A stretch of DNA of 64,000 nt from JBBTCX01 sp964494205 (GTDB lineage Bacteria > Planctomycetota > Phycisphaerae > UBA1845): contig CAZBRD010000010.1 in NCBI GenBank assembly GCA_964494205.1, forward strand, positions 124,001 through 188,000, written 5' to 3'. How positions within the stretch are numbered: the first letter of the stretch is position 1; each line of letters opens with the position of its first letter. Both the position numbers and the translations under genes were made by a program. Below are positions 25,420 through 33,933 of the stretch, one piece after another. Below the pieces are notes generated by a model, which was given only the letters and a program-made list of their open reading frames with translations, ran no database searches and was not told where the DNA came from.

Positions 25420-26370
25420 CTATCTGACAATCATTTCAAAAGGCCCCTCGACTCTTTGCGAGGCCTTTTGTCGCCGAACTTGGATGAGTTGGGCGGCGAT
25501 GCTGACGGCGATTTCAGGGACGGTGATTGCCTCGATGGCTAGGCCGATGGGTGTGTGTACACGGTCGATTTGCTCTTTCGAGACGCCAGCGTCAGCTAGA
25601 TCGCGGAGGATCATGTCGGATTTGCGGCGACTGCCGATGAGGCCGATGTAGGCGGCGTCGCGGCGGATGACGGCGTCGAGGGCCTGGTGGTCGTGCTGGT
25701 GGCCGCGGGTGACGATGACCACGAACGTGCCGCCGTCGAGCGGGAATCGATTCAAAGATTCCGCGATATCACCGACGACAAGCTCGACTCGCGGATCAAA
25801 GTATTTTCGATGGGCCATGTCGTCACGGTCGTCGATGACGACGACGCGAAAGTCGAGATCGATCGCGAGTTTAGCCACGGCTTGGCCTACAAATCCCGCG
25901 CCGGCGATGACTAAGGTGGGGGACACTTCGACGTTCACTTTGAATTCAAGTAGAGCGCCGTTCTGTTCGGCAAGAATGGGGAACGAAGTTGCTTGACGGT
26001 TTTCAATGGCCGTCAGCGCGTCGTGATAGGGTTGCAGTTGCGATGCTTGCGAGATGACGTTGACGCCGAAGTACATTCGCCCGCCGCAGATGAGGCCGTC
26101 GTCCCAGCCGAAGTCGTGGTCGAGCACGAAGTCGAGGATGGCTGAGCGTTCACCGCGAGTCATCAGCTCGAACGCGCGCTTGCGAACTTCTGCTTCGACG
26201 CAGCCGCCGCCCAGCGTGCCGATCGATGACATATCGTGGCGAACCAACATGCAGGCGCCGGCGGGTTGCGGTGTGGAGCCTTTCGTTTTCGTAACCACAC
26301 AAAGAGCGCTTGGGCGGCTAGACTCGACGTCTGCGATCAGCGCTCGGAGGATGGTGGCAATTTCGTTCAA
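25420..26370 (-). CDS. xdhC: XdhC/CoxI family molybdenum-hydroxylase maturation protein
   Basis: 316 residues. N-terminal XdhC/CoxI domain with GTLGGGCVEAEVRKRA (about residue 52), C-terminal Rossmann domain with VIAGAGFVGQAVAKLA (about 170) and a typical RGHQHDHQALDAVI segment. Members insert the terminal sulfido ligand into the Mo cofactor or hold the cofactor for transfer to xanthine dehydrogenase apoenzymes; in selenium-dependent systems the YqeB branch is a relative. The stop overlaps a terminator-like hairpin. It precedes (5' to 3' on the minus strand, downstream of) xdhD, with 424 bases of repeats between. Confidence 0.9.
   Translation of the reverse strand: MNEIATILRALIADVESSRPSALCVVTKTKGSTPQPAGACMLVRHDMSSIGTLGGGCVEAEVRKRAFELMTRGERSAILDFVLDHDFGWDDGLICGGRMYFGVNVISQASQLQPYHDALTAIENRQATSFPILAEQNGALLEFKVNVEVSPTLVIAGAGFVGQAVAKLAIDLDFRVVVIDDRDDMAHRKYFDPRVELVVGDIAESLNRFPLDGGTFVVIVTRGHQHDHQALDAVIRRDAAYIGLIGSRRKSDMILRDLADAGVSKEQIDRVHTPIGLAIEAITVPEIAVSIAAQLIQVRRQKASQRVEGPFEMIVR
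25438..25470. terminator. Possible bidirectional terminator overlapping the xdhC 3' end
   Basis: AAAAGGCCCCTCG, loop ACTCTTTG, CGAGGCCTTTT: a GC stem flanked by A and T runs, so it could act on both strands. It lies inside the last codons of xdhC, which is unusual. Confidence 0.5.
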
Positions 26371-26794
26371 AGGTGTATTGCCTAGCGATTAATGAGGTCG
26401 GTAGTCGAGTTTAGTATGACAGCGCCAAAGAGGACCCTTTTAGGGTCCCCATCGCCACGTTTCTTCTTCCCGTGGGTTTCGTTCGCTTGCGCGAACTCAA
26501 CCCACGGCTATTTACGAGCAGCCTTTCAGGCTGCAGCGTTAAGCGTCCCACCGTTTCACGCAGTGCATCACAAATTGCATCATCTACCGTATCTACTACC
26601 GCATCATCTACCGTAACTACCATCGTGTCATTTATCGTTTCCACCACTGTGTCATCTACCGTATGCACAATCGTGTCATCTATCGTATCACGTACCGCAT
26701 CATTTACATTATCCACCACGGTGTCACTTATCGTATCACTCGCTCTATCAACTGAATTCTAGTCCTGTCAAACTAAGAGGGAGAGGTAACTCAA
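26371..26794. repeat. Intergenic region holding composite element H copy 1
   Basis: No gene. Almost wholly occupied by the element described at 26417-26770; the remaining bases are the xdhC leader and the xdhD 3' flank. Confidence 0.7.
26417..26770. mobile_element. Composite element H, copy 1, with 12-bp-period tandem array
   Basis: Left end TGACAGCGCCAAAG, right end TTCTAGTCCTGTCA (only TGACAG/CTGTCA fully inverted). Inside: GGACCCTTTTAGGGTCC hairpin, CCCGTGGGTTTCG...CAACCCACGG with CGCTTGCGCG, CAGCCTTTCAGGCTG, then from about 26567 to 26760 some 14 to 16 degenerate 12-bp units of the type GTATCATCTACC. The same order of parts occurs at 34007-34463. Confidence 0.7.
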
Positions 26795-29626
26795 TCACAC
26801 GCCCTTGGCTTTCTTTCCGAGAATCGACATGGCAGTCAGCGAGTCCTTCATGGGCAGTGTGAAACGGCGAACGCCGTCGAACTTGGCGATGGCGCCGGCG
26901 ACCGCCGGTGCGGTTGGGACGAGGCCGATCTCTGCAACTCCGCGTGCGCCGTACGGACATTCCGGGTCTGGCTCCTCGATCATGATCAATTCGATTTCGG
27001 GCATTTGATGGGCGCGGAGCACGCCGCAGGATTTGACGTCATCGGTGACGAGACGGCCTTGGTCGCAAATGAACTCCTCGGTCAGTGCGTAGCCAAGTCC
27101 CATGTGGATGGAGCCTTCGAGCTGGCCTTCGAGCAGCGTTGGGTTCATGACGCGGCCGACGTCGTGAGCGGCGATGAATTTTTTGATGCGGCCATTGTCG
27201 TCGAGGATGCAGACCTGCGTCGCGAAGCCGTAGGTCAGGTGCGTTTTCGGTTCGGGTACGTCAGCGCCGAACTTGTCGGTCTTGTAGCATTGCCATTCGC
27301 CGATGTATTTGCGACCGGCGAGTTGTTTGAGTGTTTCGCGGATTTCATTCGTACGCGCGCAATTGAGCGACGTAGTGTTTTGTCCTGCGCCCCTGTCGGG
27401 GCTTGAGGGTTTATTACCGATGTTTTCCACGGGTTCCGCTGCGCTCCACCCGTGGCTAGCAACCAGCGCCCCTTCGGGGCTATTGGCAGCGTCCGTCCTT
27501 TCGGAGCGACCTTGGGCTGATGCAGTTTTGGTGAGGAATGAAGCTTGCAAATCTGCGTTCAGTTTTTTGCATGCGTCGATCACCGCGTGACATGTGAGTA
27601 CGGTGCCGCGGCTGCCGGTGGTTTGGCCGCTGTCGAGCGGGTCTGAGGTGTCGCAGGCTGCGTGGAAGAGATCGGCGGGGATGCCGGTTTCTTCGACGGC
27701 GGTCTGGATGGCGACGGTGAACAAGCCTTGGCCCATTTCGGTGTGGCCGGTGCGGAGAGTGATCGTGCCGTCATTCTCGATCGTCAGGCTCGCGCGGCCG
27801 ATTTCGGGCAGACCATTGCCGATGCCGACGTTCTTGATGCCGCAGGCGATGCCCGCGAATTTGGCGTTGCGATAGGCGTCGCGCACGGCGAGTAGCGTCT
27901 TTTCTAACCCGAATGGTTTTGTCAGGCGTTGGCCGGTGCAGAAGCGGTCGCCTTGGCGCAGAATGTTTCGCCAGCGGATTTCCCAGCCGTCGATGCCGAT
28001 CTTTTCGGCGAGAATGTCGAGCGCGCCTTCGATGGCGTAAGCCGCTTGGTTGGCGCCGAAGCCACGCATCGCACCGTTCGGCGGGTTGTTGGTGTAGACC
28101 GCCAGCGACTCGATATCGATGTTGTCGCACTTGTATGGGCCGATGGCGTGGCCCGCGGCGCGTTCGAGCACTTTCGCGCCGACCGACGCGTACGCGCCCT
28201 TGTCGCCGACGATTCGCGAGTGAACTGCGGTGAGATGTCCTTCTCCGTCGCAACCGACCTTCAGCGAAATCCGCACGGGGTGTCGCTTGGGGTGCATTCG
28301 CATGCTCTGTTCGCGGGTGAGCACGCATTTGACGGGCTTGCCGATGAGCGTTGCGCATAGGGCGGTTTGCGCCTGAATCGATAAATCTTCTTTGCCGCCG
28401 AATGCGCCGCCGTTGGAGACGAGCTCGGCTTTGATGCGCGATTCCGGCCAGCCGAGCATTTTCGCGATTTGGCGGCGATCATCGAAGATGCCTTGGCCTT
28501 GCGTTAATACGTGCAGGCCGTCGGCGGTTGGTTCTGCGATGCAGGCTTCCGGTTCGAGGAACATGTGCTCGATGCATTGCGTTTGCCAAGTGTGTTCGAC
28601 CACGTGCGCCGAGTTTGCAAGCAATTCGTTTGGTTGGCCACGAACTAATGCACAGCGAGCGAGTAGATTGCCATTCGGGTGAATCTTTGGTGCGTCGGGC
28701 CGCAGAGCTTCATCGGGCGTGCAGCAGGGAGTGCGTACTTCGTAATCGATATTGATCAGATCGGCGGCTTTGCGCGCGATGTGGACGTCTGTTGCGACGA
28801 CGAACGCGAGAACGTCACCGACGTATCGAGTTTCTTCGCCCTCGGCGATGAAAACCGGCCAATCGGGGACGATGAGGCCAACGTAGCGATTGCCGGGGAC
28901 ATCTTTGGCTGTGACGACGCGCAGCACACCGGGGAGTGCCAAAGCCGGCGAGGGGTCGATCTGTTTCACGAGCGCACGGGGGTGATCGCTCAAGCGCGGG
29001 GCTGCGAAAACCACGCCGTTGATTTTGATGTCGTCGATGAATTTCTTGTCGCCGAGGGCGGCGTCCGCACCACCGTAGCGGTGTAATCGCTCGCCGACTT
29101 TTCCTGTGCATCCGTTCGTCGGCATCGGCTCGCCGCGACGCACGTCGGCGACGAGTTCCACGGCATCGACGATCTTCTTGTAGCCGGTGCAGCGGCAGAG
29201 GTGTGCGCGAAGTTCGTGTTCGATCGTTTCGCGAGAGGGCTCCGGGTTTTTTTCGCAGAGTGCGTGAGCTCGCATCGCGATTCCCGGAATACAAAATCCG
29301 CACTGGACTGCCCCGCAATGGACGAACGAGTCGGCGATTTGCTTTCGCGATTCTTCGGGCAGGCCCTCCAGCGTGAGGACTGATTTGTTGGCGATGCTCG
29401 TCGCAGGCATTGTGCATGACAGTTTTGGTTTGCCGTCGATCAGTACGGTGCAACAGCCGCATTGGCCCATCGGCTCGCAGCCATTCTTCGGGGATATGAC
29501 GTTCAGCTCATCGCGGAGGACTGATAGCAGCGATTGGTCGGCGTATGACTCTGCGGAAACGGTGCGACCGTTCAGTTCAAACGAGACGGTTCCGCGTGCG
29601 GTCATGCTGGTGCTATCGTTTGGCAT
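26795..29626 (-). CDS. xdhD: XdhD-type molybdenum hydroxylase ([2Fe-2S] and Mo domains fused), with in-frame repeat insertion
   Basis: 943 residues. N-terminal plant-type [2Fe-2S] ligands CEPMGQCGCC...C (about residues 49-72) and the second cluster CGFCIPG with CRCTGY (about 112-152). Then the aldehyde oxidase/xanthine dehydrogenase Mo domains with GGAFGGKEDLS (about 410), RGFGANQAAYA and the active-site Glu in GVAEIGLVPTAPA near the end. The layout (no FAD domain, [2Fe-2S] fused to Mo subunit) matches E. coli XdhD (956 residues), a putative purine hydroxylase. Residues about 699-749 are encoded by repeat F hairpins (27378-27530). The gene is divergent from ygfK, with 46 bases between starts. 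Confidence 0.92.
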   Translation of the reverse strand: MPNDSTSMTARGTVSFELNGRTVSAESYADQSLLSVLRDELNVISPKNGCEPMGQCGCCTVLIDGKPKLSCTMPATSIANKSVLTLEGLPEESRKQIADSFVHCGAVQCGFCIPGIAMRAHALCEKNPEPSRETIEHELRAHLCRCTGYKKIVDAVELVADVRRGEPMPTNGCTGKVGERLHRYGGADAALGDKKFIDDIKINGVVFAAPRLSDHPRALVKQIDPSPALALPGVLRVVTAKDVPGNRYVGLIVPDWPVFIAEGEETRYVGDVLAFVVATDVHIARKAADLINIDYEVRTPCCTPDEALRPDAPKIHPNGNLLARCALVRGQPNELLANSAHVVEHTWQTQCIEHMFLEPEACIAEPTADGLHVLTQGQGIFDDRRQIAKMLGWPESRIKAELVSNGGAFGGKEDLSIQAQTALCATLIGKPVKCVLTREQSMRMHPKRHPVRISLKVGCDGEGHLTAVHSRIVGDKGAYASVGAKVLERAAGHAIGPYKCDNIDIESLAVYTNNPPNGAMRGFGANQAAYAIEGALDILAEKIGIDGWEIRWRNILRQGDRFCTGQRLTKPFGLEKTLLAVRDAYRNAKFAGIACGIKNVGIGNGLPEIGRASLTIENDGTITLRTGHTEMGQGLFTVAIQTAVEETGIPADLFHAACDTSDPLDSGQTTGSRGTVLTCHAVIDACKKLNADLQASFLTKTASAQGRSERTDAANSPEGALVASHGWSAAEPVENIGNKPSSPDRGAGQNTTSLNCARTNEIRETLKQLAGRKYIGEWQCYKTDKFGADVPEPKTHLTYGFATQVCILDDNGRIKKFIAAHDVGRVMNPTLLEGQLEGSIHMGLGYALTEEFICDQGRLVTDDVKSCGVLRAHQMPEIELIMIEEPDPECPYGARGVAEIGLVPTAPAVAGAIAKFDGVRRFTLPMKDSLTAMSILGKKAKGV
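27387..27510. repeat. Four repeat hairpins in frame inside xdhD
   Basis: GCCCCTGTCGGGGC (27389-27402), CCACGGGTTCC-GCTGC-GCTCCACCCGTGG with long arms (27427-27455), GCCCCTTCGGGGC (27468-27480) and GTCCGTCCTTTCGGAGCGAC (27491-27510). Similar GCCCC hairpins lie between genes at 17108, 17385 and 21618. Confidence 0.82.
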
Positions 29627-29635
29627 CTCCTGTGA

Positions 29636-29666
29636 TTATACACGATCGGACTTGGTGTAGTAGAAT
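29636..29666 (+). promoter_or_regulatory. Possible promoter giving a near-leaderless ygfK transcript
   Basis: TAGAAT at 29661-29666 resembles a -10 box and lies only 6 bases before the ygfK ATG at 29673. TTATAC at 29636 is a weak -35 with a long 19-base spacer. No ribosome site is visible before the ATG. Weak call. Confidence 0.3.
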
Positions 29667-29672
29667 GCTTTT

Positions 29673-31721
29673 ATGGCCGAGTTAATTCCTGCGCGGTTTG
29701 CTGATCTGGTTACGCGACTCTATCTGGAGCCGCGAAAGCAGGATGCACTTTTTGAATTGCCTCGGCGAAAGTGGTATCTGCCGAAGGCTGGCGGTCCTGA
29801 TCTCAGCGTGCGGTTTCATGACAAAAGGGCCGGTAATCCATCGGGTCCGGCTGCGGGTCCGCACACGCAGATGGCCCAGAACCTGCTGCTGAGCTATGTG
29901 GCGGGTGGGCGAATCCTCGAGCTGAAAACCGTGCAGATCAATGATCGGCTGACGATTGGCCGCCCGTGCATCGATTTGACCAACGTGGGCTACAACATTG
30001 AGTGGTCGCAGGAATTGCTGGTCGAGGATTCACTTCGCGAATATGTCGCGGGCATGATGCTAATCGAGATGTTTCGCCGGAGTCGCGAGCATGCCGAGGG
30101 TTTGCTCGATGGGCCGTGCGGCGAAGTGATTTGCGACATCAGCGTGGGGTACGATCTGGCGGGGATCAAGAGCGAGAAGATCGTTGGCTTTTTGAATGGG
30201 ATGCGGAATGCGGGTGCGTTGATCGATCAACTTCGCGGCGAGATTCCGGATGCGTTCAGAGAGGCGCGGGGTTTTGATTATCCGACCGACCTGTCCAGCA
30301 GTATCACGCTTTCGACGTTTCATGGCTGTCCGGCGGATGAGATTGAACGGATCACTGAGTTTCTGGTGGGCGAGTTGGGTTTCGACGTCATCGTGAAGAT
30401 GAACCCGCCGACGCTGGGCAAGGAGCGACTGGAGCATCTGCTTTTCGATGTGCTCGGCTACACGGAGTTGGTGGTTAATCCCGCGGCCTACACTTCGGTC
30501 ATGTCGTTTGATGAATCGGTGCAGCTGGGCAACCGGCTAACGGGGTTCGCTCGCGCGAGGAATCGACGGGTGGGTTTCAAGTTCAGTAACACGCTCGAAG
30601 TGCTGAACCATCGTGATTTCTTCACGCCGGATAACAAGGTGATGTATCTGTCCGGTCAGCCGCTGCATGTCATCACGATGACGTTGACGGATGAGTTTCG
30701 CCGGGCGGTGGGGGCGGAGGTGCCGATCTCGTTCAGCGCGGGGATCGATCAGCATAATTTCGCTGCGGCTGTCGCGTGCGGGTTTGTGCCGATTACGGTG
30801 AGCAGCGATCTGCTGCGGCCCGGAGGGTATGCGCGGTTTTCCAAGTATCTTGAAGCGTTGGCAGCAGAGATGGGCCGGGTTGGTGCGAGTACGGTCGATG
30901 AATTCATTTTGAGATGGGGTAACAGTACGTTTCCTAAGGACGTCGGGTCTGCGGACCCGACCTACGAGGCTGCTGTTTGTACGTCAATCAAAGACAAGAT
31001 CGATGCCGACATTTCTAATGCAGCTCTTTCAAATACGACCATCGCGGCTGAGGTCGCTCGGAATGACCCGCGCTATCGGGCTGACAAGAATCGTTCGGTT
31101 CCGAAACGTATCGATTCGCACCTGACGACCTTTGATTGCATCACGTGCGACAAGTGTATGCCCGTTTGCCCGAATGCGGCTAACTTCACTTATCCGACGC
31201 CCAAGGTGGATTTTGAGTGCCACGACCTTGTCATTTCGCCCGATGGTCAGTGGCGACTTGGTCAGTCGCGGCGGTTCGCGATTGAACAGTCGATGCAGAT
31301 CGCGTGCTATTCCGATTTTTGCAACGAATGCGGCAACTGCGACACGTTTTGCCCGGAGTACGGCGGACCTTACATCAAAAAGCCGACGTTTTTCGGGAGT
31401 CTGCAATCGTGGAGGAAGGCGGCTCCGCGCGATGGGTTTGCGATTAGTCAGGACGATCGCGGGATTTGGATTTCCGCTCGCATGAAGGGCCGCACGTTTG
31501 AACTGTTTGAGTTCAGTGATTCGCGGGAATTCGAGTTTACGGACGGCACGGTCACGGTCAGATTCAATGGCTCCAGCGAGTCGCCGGTTTCTGTGAGCTT
31601 CGTTGCTGCTGTGTCTGCCGATCACGTCCTCGACATGTGGACGTATCACACGCTCAGACATTTGTTGAGTGGCGTGCTGGATCGAACGAGAGTGAATCAA
31701 GTGAATGCGGCGTTCGCGTAG
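29673..31721 (+). CDS. ygfK: YgfK-type protein, short form lacking the GltD-like module
   Basis: 682 residues. The N-terminal about 420 residues form a dihydroorotate-dehydrogenase-like barrel as in YgfK: GPAAGPHTQMAQNLLLSY (about 50), GRILELKTVQI, STFHGCPADEIERI (about 210), VKMNPPTLG, ISFSAGIDQHNF (about 350). Two 4Fe-4S motifs follow, CITCDKCMPVCP (about 490) and CNECGNCDTFCPEYGGPY (about 550). E. coli YgfK is about 1030 residues because a GltD-like NAD(P)H/FAD unit lies between barrel and ferredoxin parts; here that unit is absent. YgfK is named a putative selenate reductase subunit but belongs to the purine cluster. A 27-bp repeat D (30941-30967) sits in frame in the linker. There is no clear ribosome site. 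Confidence 0.88.
   Translation: MAELIPARFADLVTRLYLEPRKQDALFELPRRKWYLPKAGGPDLSVRFHDKRAGNPSGPAAGPHTQMAQNLLLSYVAGGRILELKTVQINDRLTIGRPCIDLTNVGYNIEWSQELLVEDSLREYVAGMMLIEMFRRSREHAEGLLDGPCGEVICDISVGYDLAGIKSEKIVGFLNGMRNAGALIDQLRGEIPDAFREARGFDYPTDLSSSITLSTFHGCPADEIERITEFLVGELGFDVIVKMNPPTLGKERLEHLLFDVLGYTELVVNPAAYTSVMSFDESVQLGNRLTGFARARNRRVGFKFSNTLEVLNHRDFFTPDNKVMYLSGQPLHVITMTLTDEFRRAVGAEVPISFSAGIDQHNFAAAVACGFVPITVSSDLLRPGGYARFSKYLEALAAEMGRVGASTVDEFILRWGNSTFPKDVGSADPTYEAAVCTSIKDKIDADISNAALSNTTIAAEVARNDPRYRADKNRSVPKRIDSHLTTFDCITCDKCMPVCPNAANFTYPTPKVDFECHDLVISPDGQWRLGQSRRFAIEQSMQIACYSDFCNECGNCDTFCPEYGGPYIKKPTFFGSLQSWRKAAPRDGFAISQDDRGIWISARMKGRTFELFEFSDSREFEFTDGTVTVRFNGSSESPVSVSFVAAVSADHVLDMWTYHTLRHLLSGVLDRTRVNQVNAAFA
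30941..30967. repeat. 27-bp palindromic repeat D in frame inside ygfK
   Basis: Starts CGTCGGGTCTGCGGACCCG and continues ACCTACGA; the arms CGGGTC and GACCCG pair. All 27 bases are identical to the intergenic copy at 38858-38884. Confidence 0.9.
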
Positions 31722-31735
31722 CAACCCCTGAAAGA

Positions 31736-31795
31736 GTGTGGACGGGTTTCCAACCCGTCGACCGGTTGAAAACCGGTCCCACATGAGAACAGGTT
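31736..31795. repeat. Palindromic repeat E between ygfK and mocA-like gene
   Basis: GGACGGGTTTCCAACCCGTC then GACCGGTTGAAAACCGGTC and CCACATGAG; matches the tandem pair at 15670-15735. Confidence 0.82.
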
Positions 31796-31803
31796 ATTCG
31801 GTC

Positions 31804-32430
31804 ATGCAGAATCGCGTCTTTGCCATCATTCCAGCGGCTGGTCGGTCACGGCGCATGGGGTCGCCGAAGCAGCTTCTTGATATCAATGGCCGTACGATGT
31901 TGCAGGCGGTTGTGGAGCCGTTGCTCGTTTCTGATATTGGCGGCGTGCTCATCGTTACCCATTCCGGTCTGGAGGGTTCGATTCGCGCGATGTTCGCCGA
32001 TACGCGCGTCGGGATTGCGATCAATGACGGCGAAAACAGCGAGATGATCGATTCGATTCGTATCGCCCTGCGGGCGTGGCGGGAGCGGGAGAGTATTTCC
32101 GAACGTGACGGATTTCTTGTTTGTCCCGGCGATCATCCGGGGATCACGACTGTCGATTTTGATGCGTGTATTGCGGCCTTCCGTGTGAATCCTGATCGAA
32201 TCATCGTGGCAATGCGCGGCGGCAAGCGTGGGCATCCGGTCATTTTCCCGGCGACGGATCATCCATTCATCGAATCGGAGAGGTGCAATTACGGTTTGAA
32301 CGTGTTGGTTCGATCGCACTTGGATCGAGTGGAATTGGTCGAGTGCACGTCAGCAGGAATCATGCATGATATTGATACGTTTGAGGACCTTGGGAAGAGC
32401 CATCATTCCAGGCTCGACCAGCCTTCGTAG
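31804..32430 (+). CDS. MocA/YgfJ-type molybdenum cofactor nucleotidyltransferase
   Basis: 208 residues, NTP-transferase fold. The nucleotide-binding motif is IIPAAGRSRRMGSPKQLL (about residues 7-24), followed by NDGENSEMIDSIRIAL (about 78) and the Mg-binding CPGDHPGI (about 110); near the end GIMHDIDTFED. It is the MobA-like family that attaches CMP or a similar nucleotide to molybdopterin for xanthine-dehydrogenase-type enzymes; the E. coli counterpart in the same cluster is ygfJ. The ATG at 31804 is chosen because everything upstream to 31736 is repeat E. The 3' end overlaps the convergent cyclotransferase gene by 28 bases. Confidence 0.9.
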   Translation: MQNRVFAIIPAAGRSRRMGSPKQLLDINGRTMLQAVVEPLLVSDIGGVLIVTHSGLEGSIRAMFADTRVGIAINDGENSEMIDSIRIALRAWRERESISERDGFLVCPGDHPGITTVDFDACIAAFRVNPDRIIVAMRGGKRGHPVIFPATDHPFIESERCNYGLNVLVRSHLDRVELVECTSAGIMHDIDTFEDLGKSHHSRLDQPS

Positions 32431-32819
32431 TTGTTCAGAAAAGGTTTGAGACCATGTTGTTCGAACCAATCTAAGCTCCACTGGTCGCTTGTGAGCCCGG
32501 CTCGGTATTCGTTCCGACAAACGTACGTCTGGCAATCGATCGGAGCGCCGGTTTTGAGTGACGGGCGGATAGATATTCGTTCGTAGGCTGGTCCCTCGAA
32601 CTTGTCGAGGCGGGCGACGTCGGCTTCGCTGACATCGAACCGCACGATGCCTTCGACGACGCCATCTCGTTGTTCGATCATCGCGGGGTAGGTTTGTCCG
32701 CGAACCTTGTATCGCGCGAATCCGTGCAGGGTGGCGGGTTCGGCGCGGTGTTCGTTGCGGACCACGCGCTGAAGTACCTTCGGGTGCATGAGTGTGCCGT
32801 AGAAGAAGAAGTTGGTCAT
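32403..32819 (-). CDS. Gamma-glutamylcyclotransferase-like (AIG2/GGCT fold) protein
   Basis: 138 residues. The hallmark FFYGTLMHPKVLQRV is at the N-terminus (YGTL motif), with HGFARYKVRGQTYPAMIE and the catalytic-type Glu after GIVRFDVSEADV-, then LDKFEGPAYERI. Family members release pyroglutamate from gamma-glutamyl amines. The ATG at 32819 follows AGGATATCAA; an upstream start at 32864 is less likely. Its last 28 bases overlap the convergent MocA-like gene. No link to the pathway is obvious. Confidence 0.87.
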   Translation of the reverse strand: MTNFFFYGTLMHPKVLQRVVRNEHRAEPATLHGFARYKVRGQTYPAMIEQRDGVVEGIVRFDVSEADVARLDKFEGPAYERISIRPSLKTGAPIDCQTYVCRNEYRAGLTSDQWSLDWFEQHGLKPFLNNYEGWSSLE

Positions 32820-33096
32820 TTGATATCCTGAAGGATTTCGCGCCGAGTATTGTCTAATGAACAACCTGCATTGTTGGCGAGCGCAGAGGCTCTCAAAACC
32901 AGGCTCCCGGTTGGTCGAGCCGATCTATCGTCCCTACGGGACTCCTTAACATTTAAGTCGTTCACATCCCAGCAGTGAACTGCTGGGCTATTTTCATAAG
33001 GTCCCTACGGGACGCAATGGCCTCCGATCTGGGTTTGGCGCATAGGCCACTGTTAGAGGCCGCGGGAACGTTGGTGCGCTCTGTGGAAGAAACTCA
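32820..33096. repeat. Intergenic region with repeat G copy 3
   Basis: Repeat G at 32935-33016: TCGTCCCTACGGGACTCC, CCCAGCAGTGAACTGCTGGG and GTCCCTACGGGAC. The first and third stems share the sequence GTCCCTACGGGAC, unlike copies 1 and 2. Confidence 0.72.
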
Positions 33097-33933
33097 CTAG
33101 CGGATTCCATTCGTGGTTGAGTCATAAAGTCGGTGGAAGAGTAAGTTACTGAGGACTCTCAGACGGTAAGCAGCGGTTGATCGTAAGTCATCGATCGGGG
33201 CGACGTCTTTGGCGATGATATCTCGCAGGTCGGCTGGGTCTTTGAATGTCGTTCCTTCGTTAAGTGCAGCTTCGAGATTGGGACACCGGCAGACGTAGGG
33301 TGCCACGCTGTTGGCACAGACTCGCCAGCCGGTTTCATCGCGGGTCATCGCGACGCCGACTTTGGTGATGGTCTGCGCGGTGCGAGCGCCTACCTTATGG
33401 AACCATTCGACGGTCCGCTTGCGCCGCGGCAGGCGGATGGCTACGATCAATTCGTCCGAGCGGCGAACGCTTTTCTTGTAGCCGGTCCAGTATTGGTGCA
33501 GCGGGACTTCGCGTTGGCCGTGGATCGATTGAAGCAGGACGGTGGCGTCGTAGGCCATGAGGACGGGTACGCCGTCGGCTGCGGGCGATCCATTGCCGAT
33601 GTTACCCGCCCAGGTTCCACGGGTCTGGATTTGCAATGCTCCGACCTGACGAGCTGCGTATGCAAGAAGTGGGAACGCCTCGCAAACGGTTGTCGAGGTC
33701 AGCACGTCCCAATAGGTCGTCAGCGCGCCAAGTTGAAGGTGGTCATCGGTTAAGCGCAGCGATCGCAATTGGCCGTTCAGACGCGATAAGTCCAGGAATT
33801 GCAGGCCTTGCTTGGGGCGATGATGCCATGAGACGAGCAGGTCCGTGCCGCCGGCGATGGGGACCAAAGGCGATTTTGATTCAGCCAGAAGCTGAAGGGC
33901 GTCATTGAGGCGATTGAAGGTGTGGACTTTCAT
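33097..33933 (-). CDS. Xanthine dehydrogenase family FAD-binding subunit
   Basis: 278 residues. FAD-binding motifs of the medium subunit are present: PIAGGTDLLVSWHHR (about residues 29-43) and TRGTWAGNIGNGSPAAD (about 105), followed by KVGARTAQTITKVGVAM. E. coli YgfM and XdhB belong here. It passes electrons from the [2Fe-2S] subunit to NAD or another acceptor. Starts at 33933 (ATG) and 33954 (GTG) are possible; 33933 gives MKVHTFNRLNDAL, matching the usual N-terminus. The Mo and Fe-S subunits are encoded upstream on the same strand (34503-37284), with a 570-base repeat block between. Confidence 0.9.
   Translation of the reverse strand: MKVHTFNRLNDALQLLAESKSPLVPIAGGTDLLVSWHHRPKQGLQFLDLSRLNGQLRSLRLTDDHLQLGALTTYWDVLTSTTVCEAFPLLAYAARQVGALQIQTRGTWAGNIGNGSPAADGVPVLMAYDATVLLQSIHGQREVPLHQYWTGYKKSVRRSDELIVAIRLPRRKRTVEWFHKVGARTAQTITKVGVAMTRDETGWRVCANSVAPYVCRCPNLEAALNEGTTFKDPADLRDIIAKDVAPIDDLRSTAAYRLRVLSNLLFHRLYDSTTNGIR

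Noticed and set aside
26567..26760. Possible CRISPR array
   Set aside because: The 12-bp units are tandem and degenerate, without spacers; no cas gene is near.
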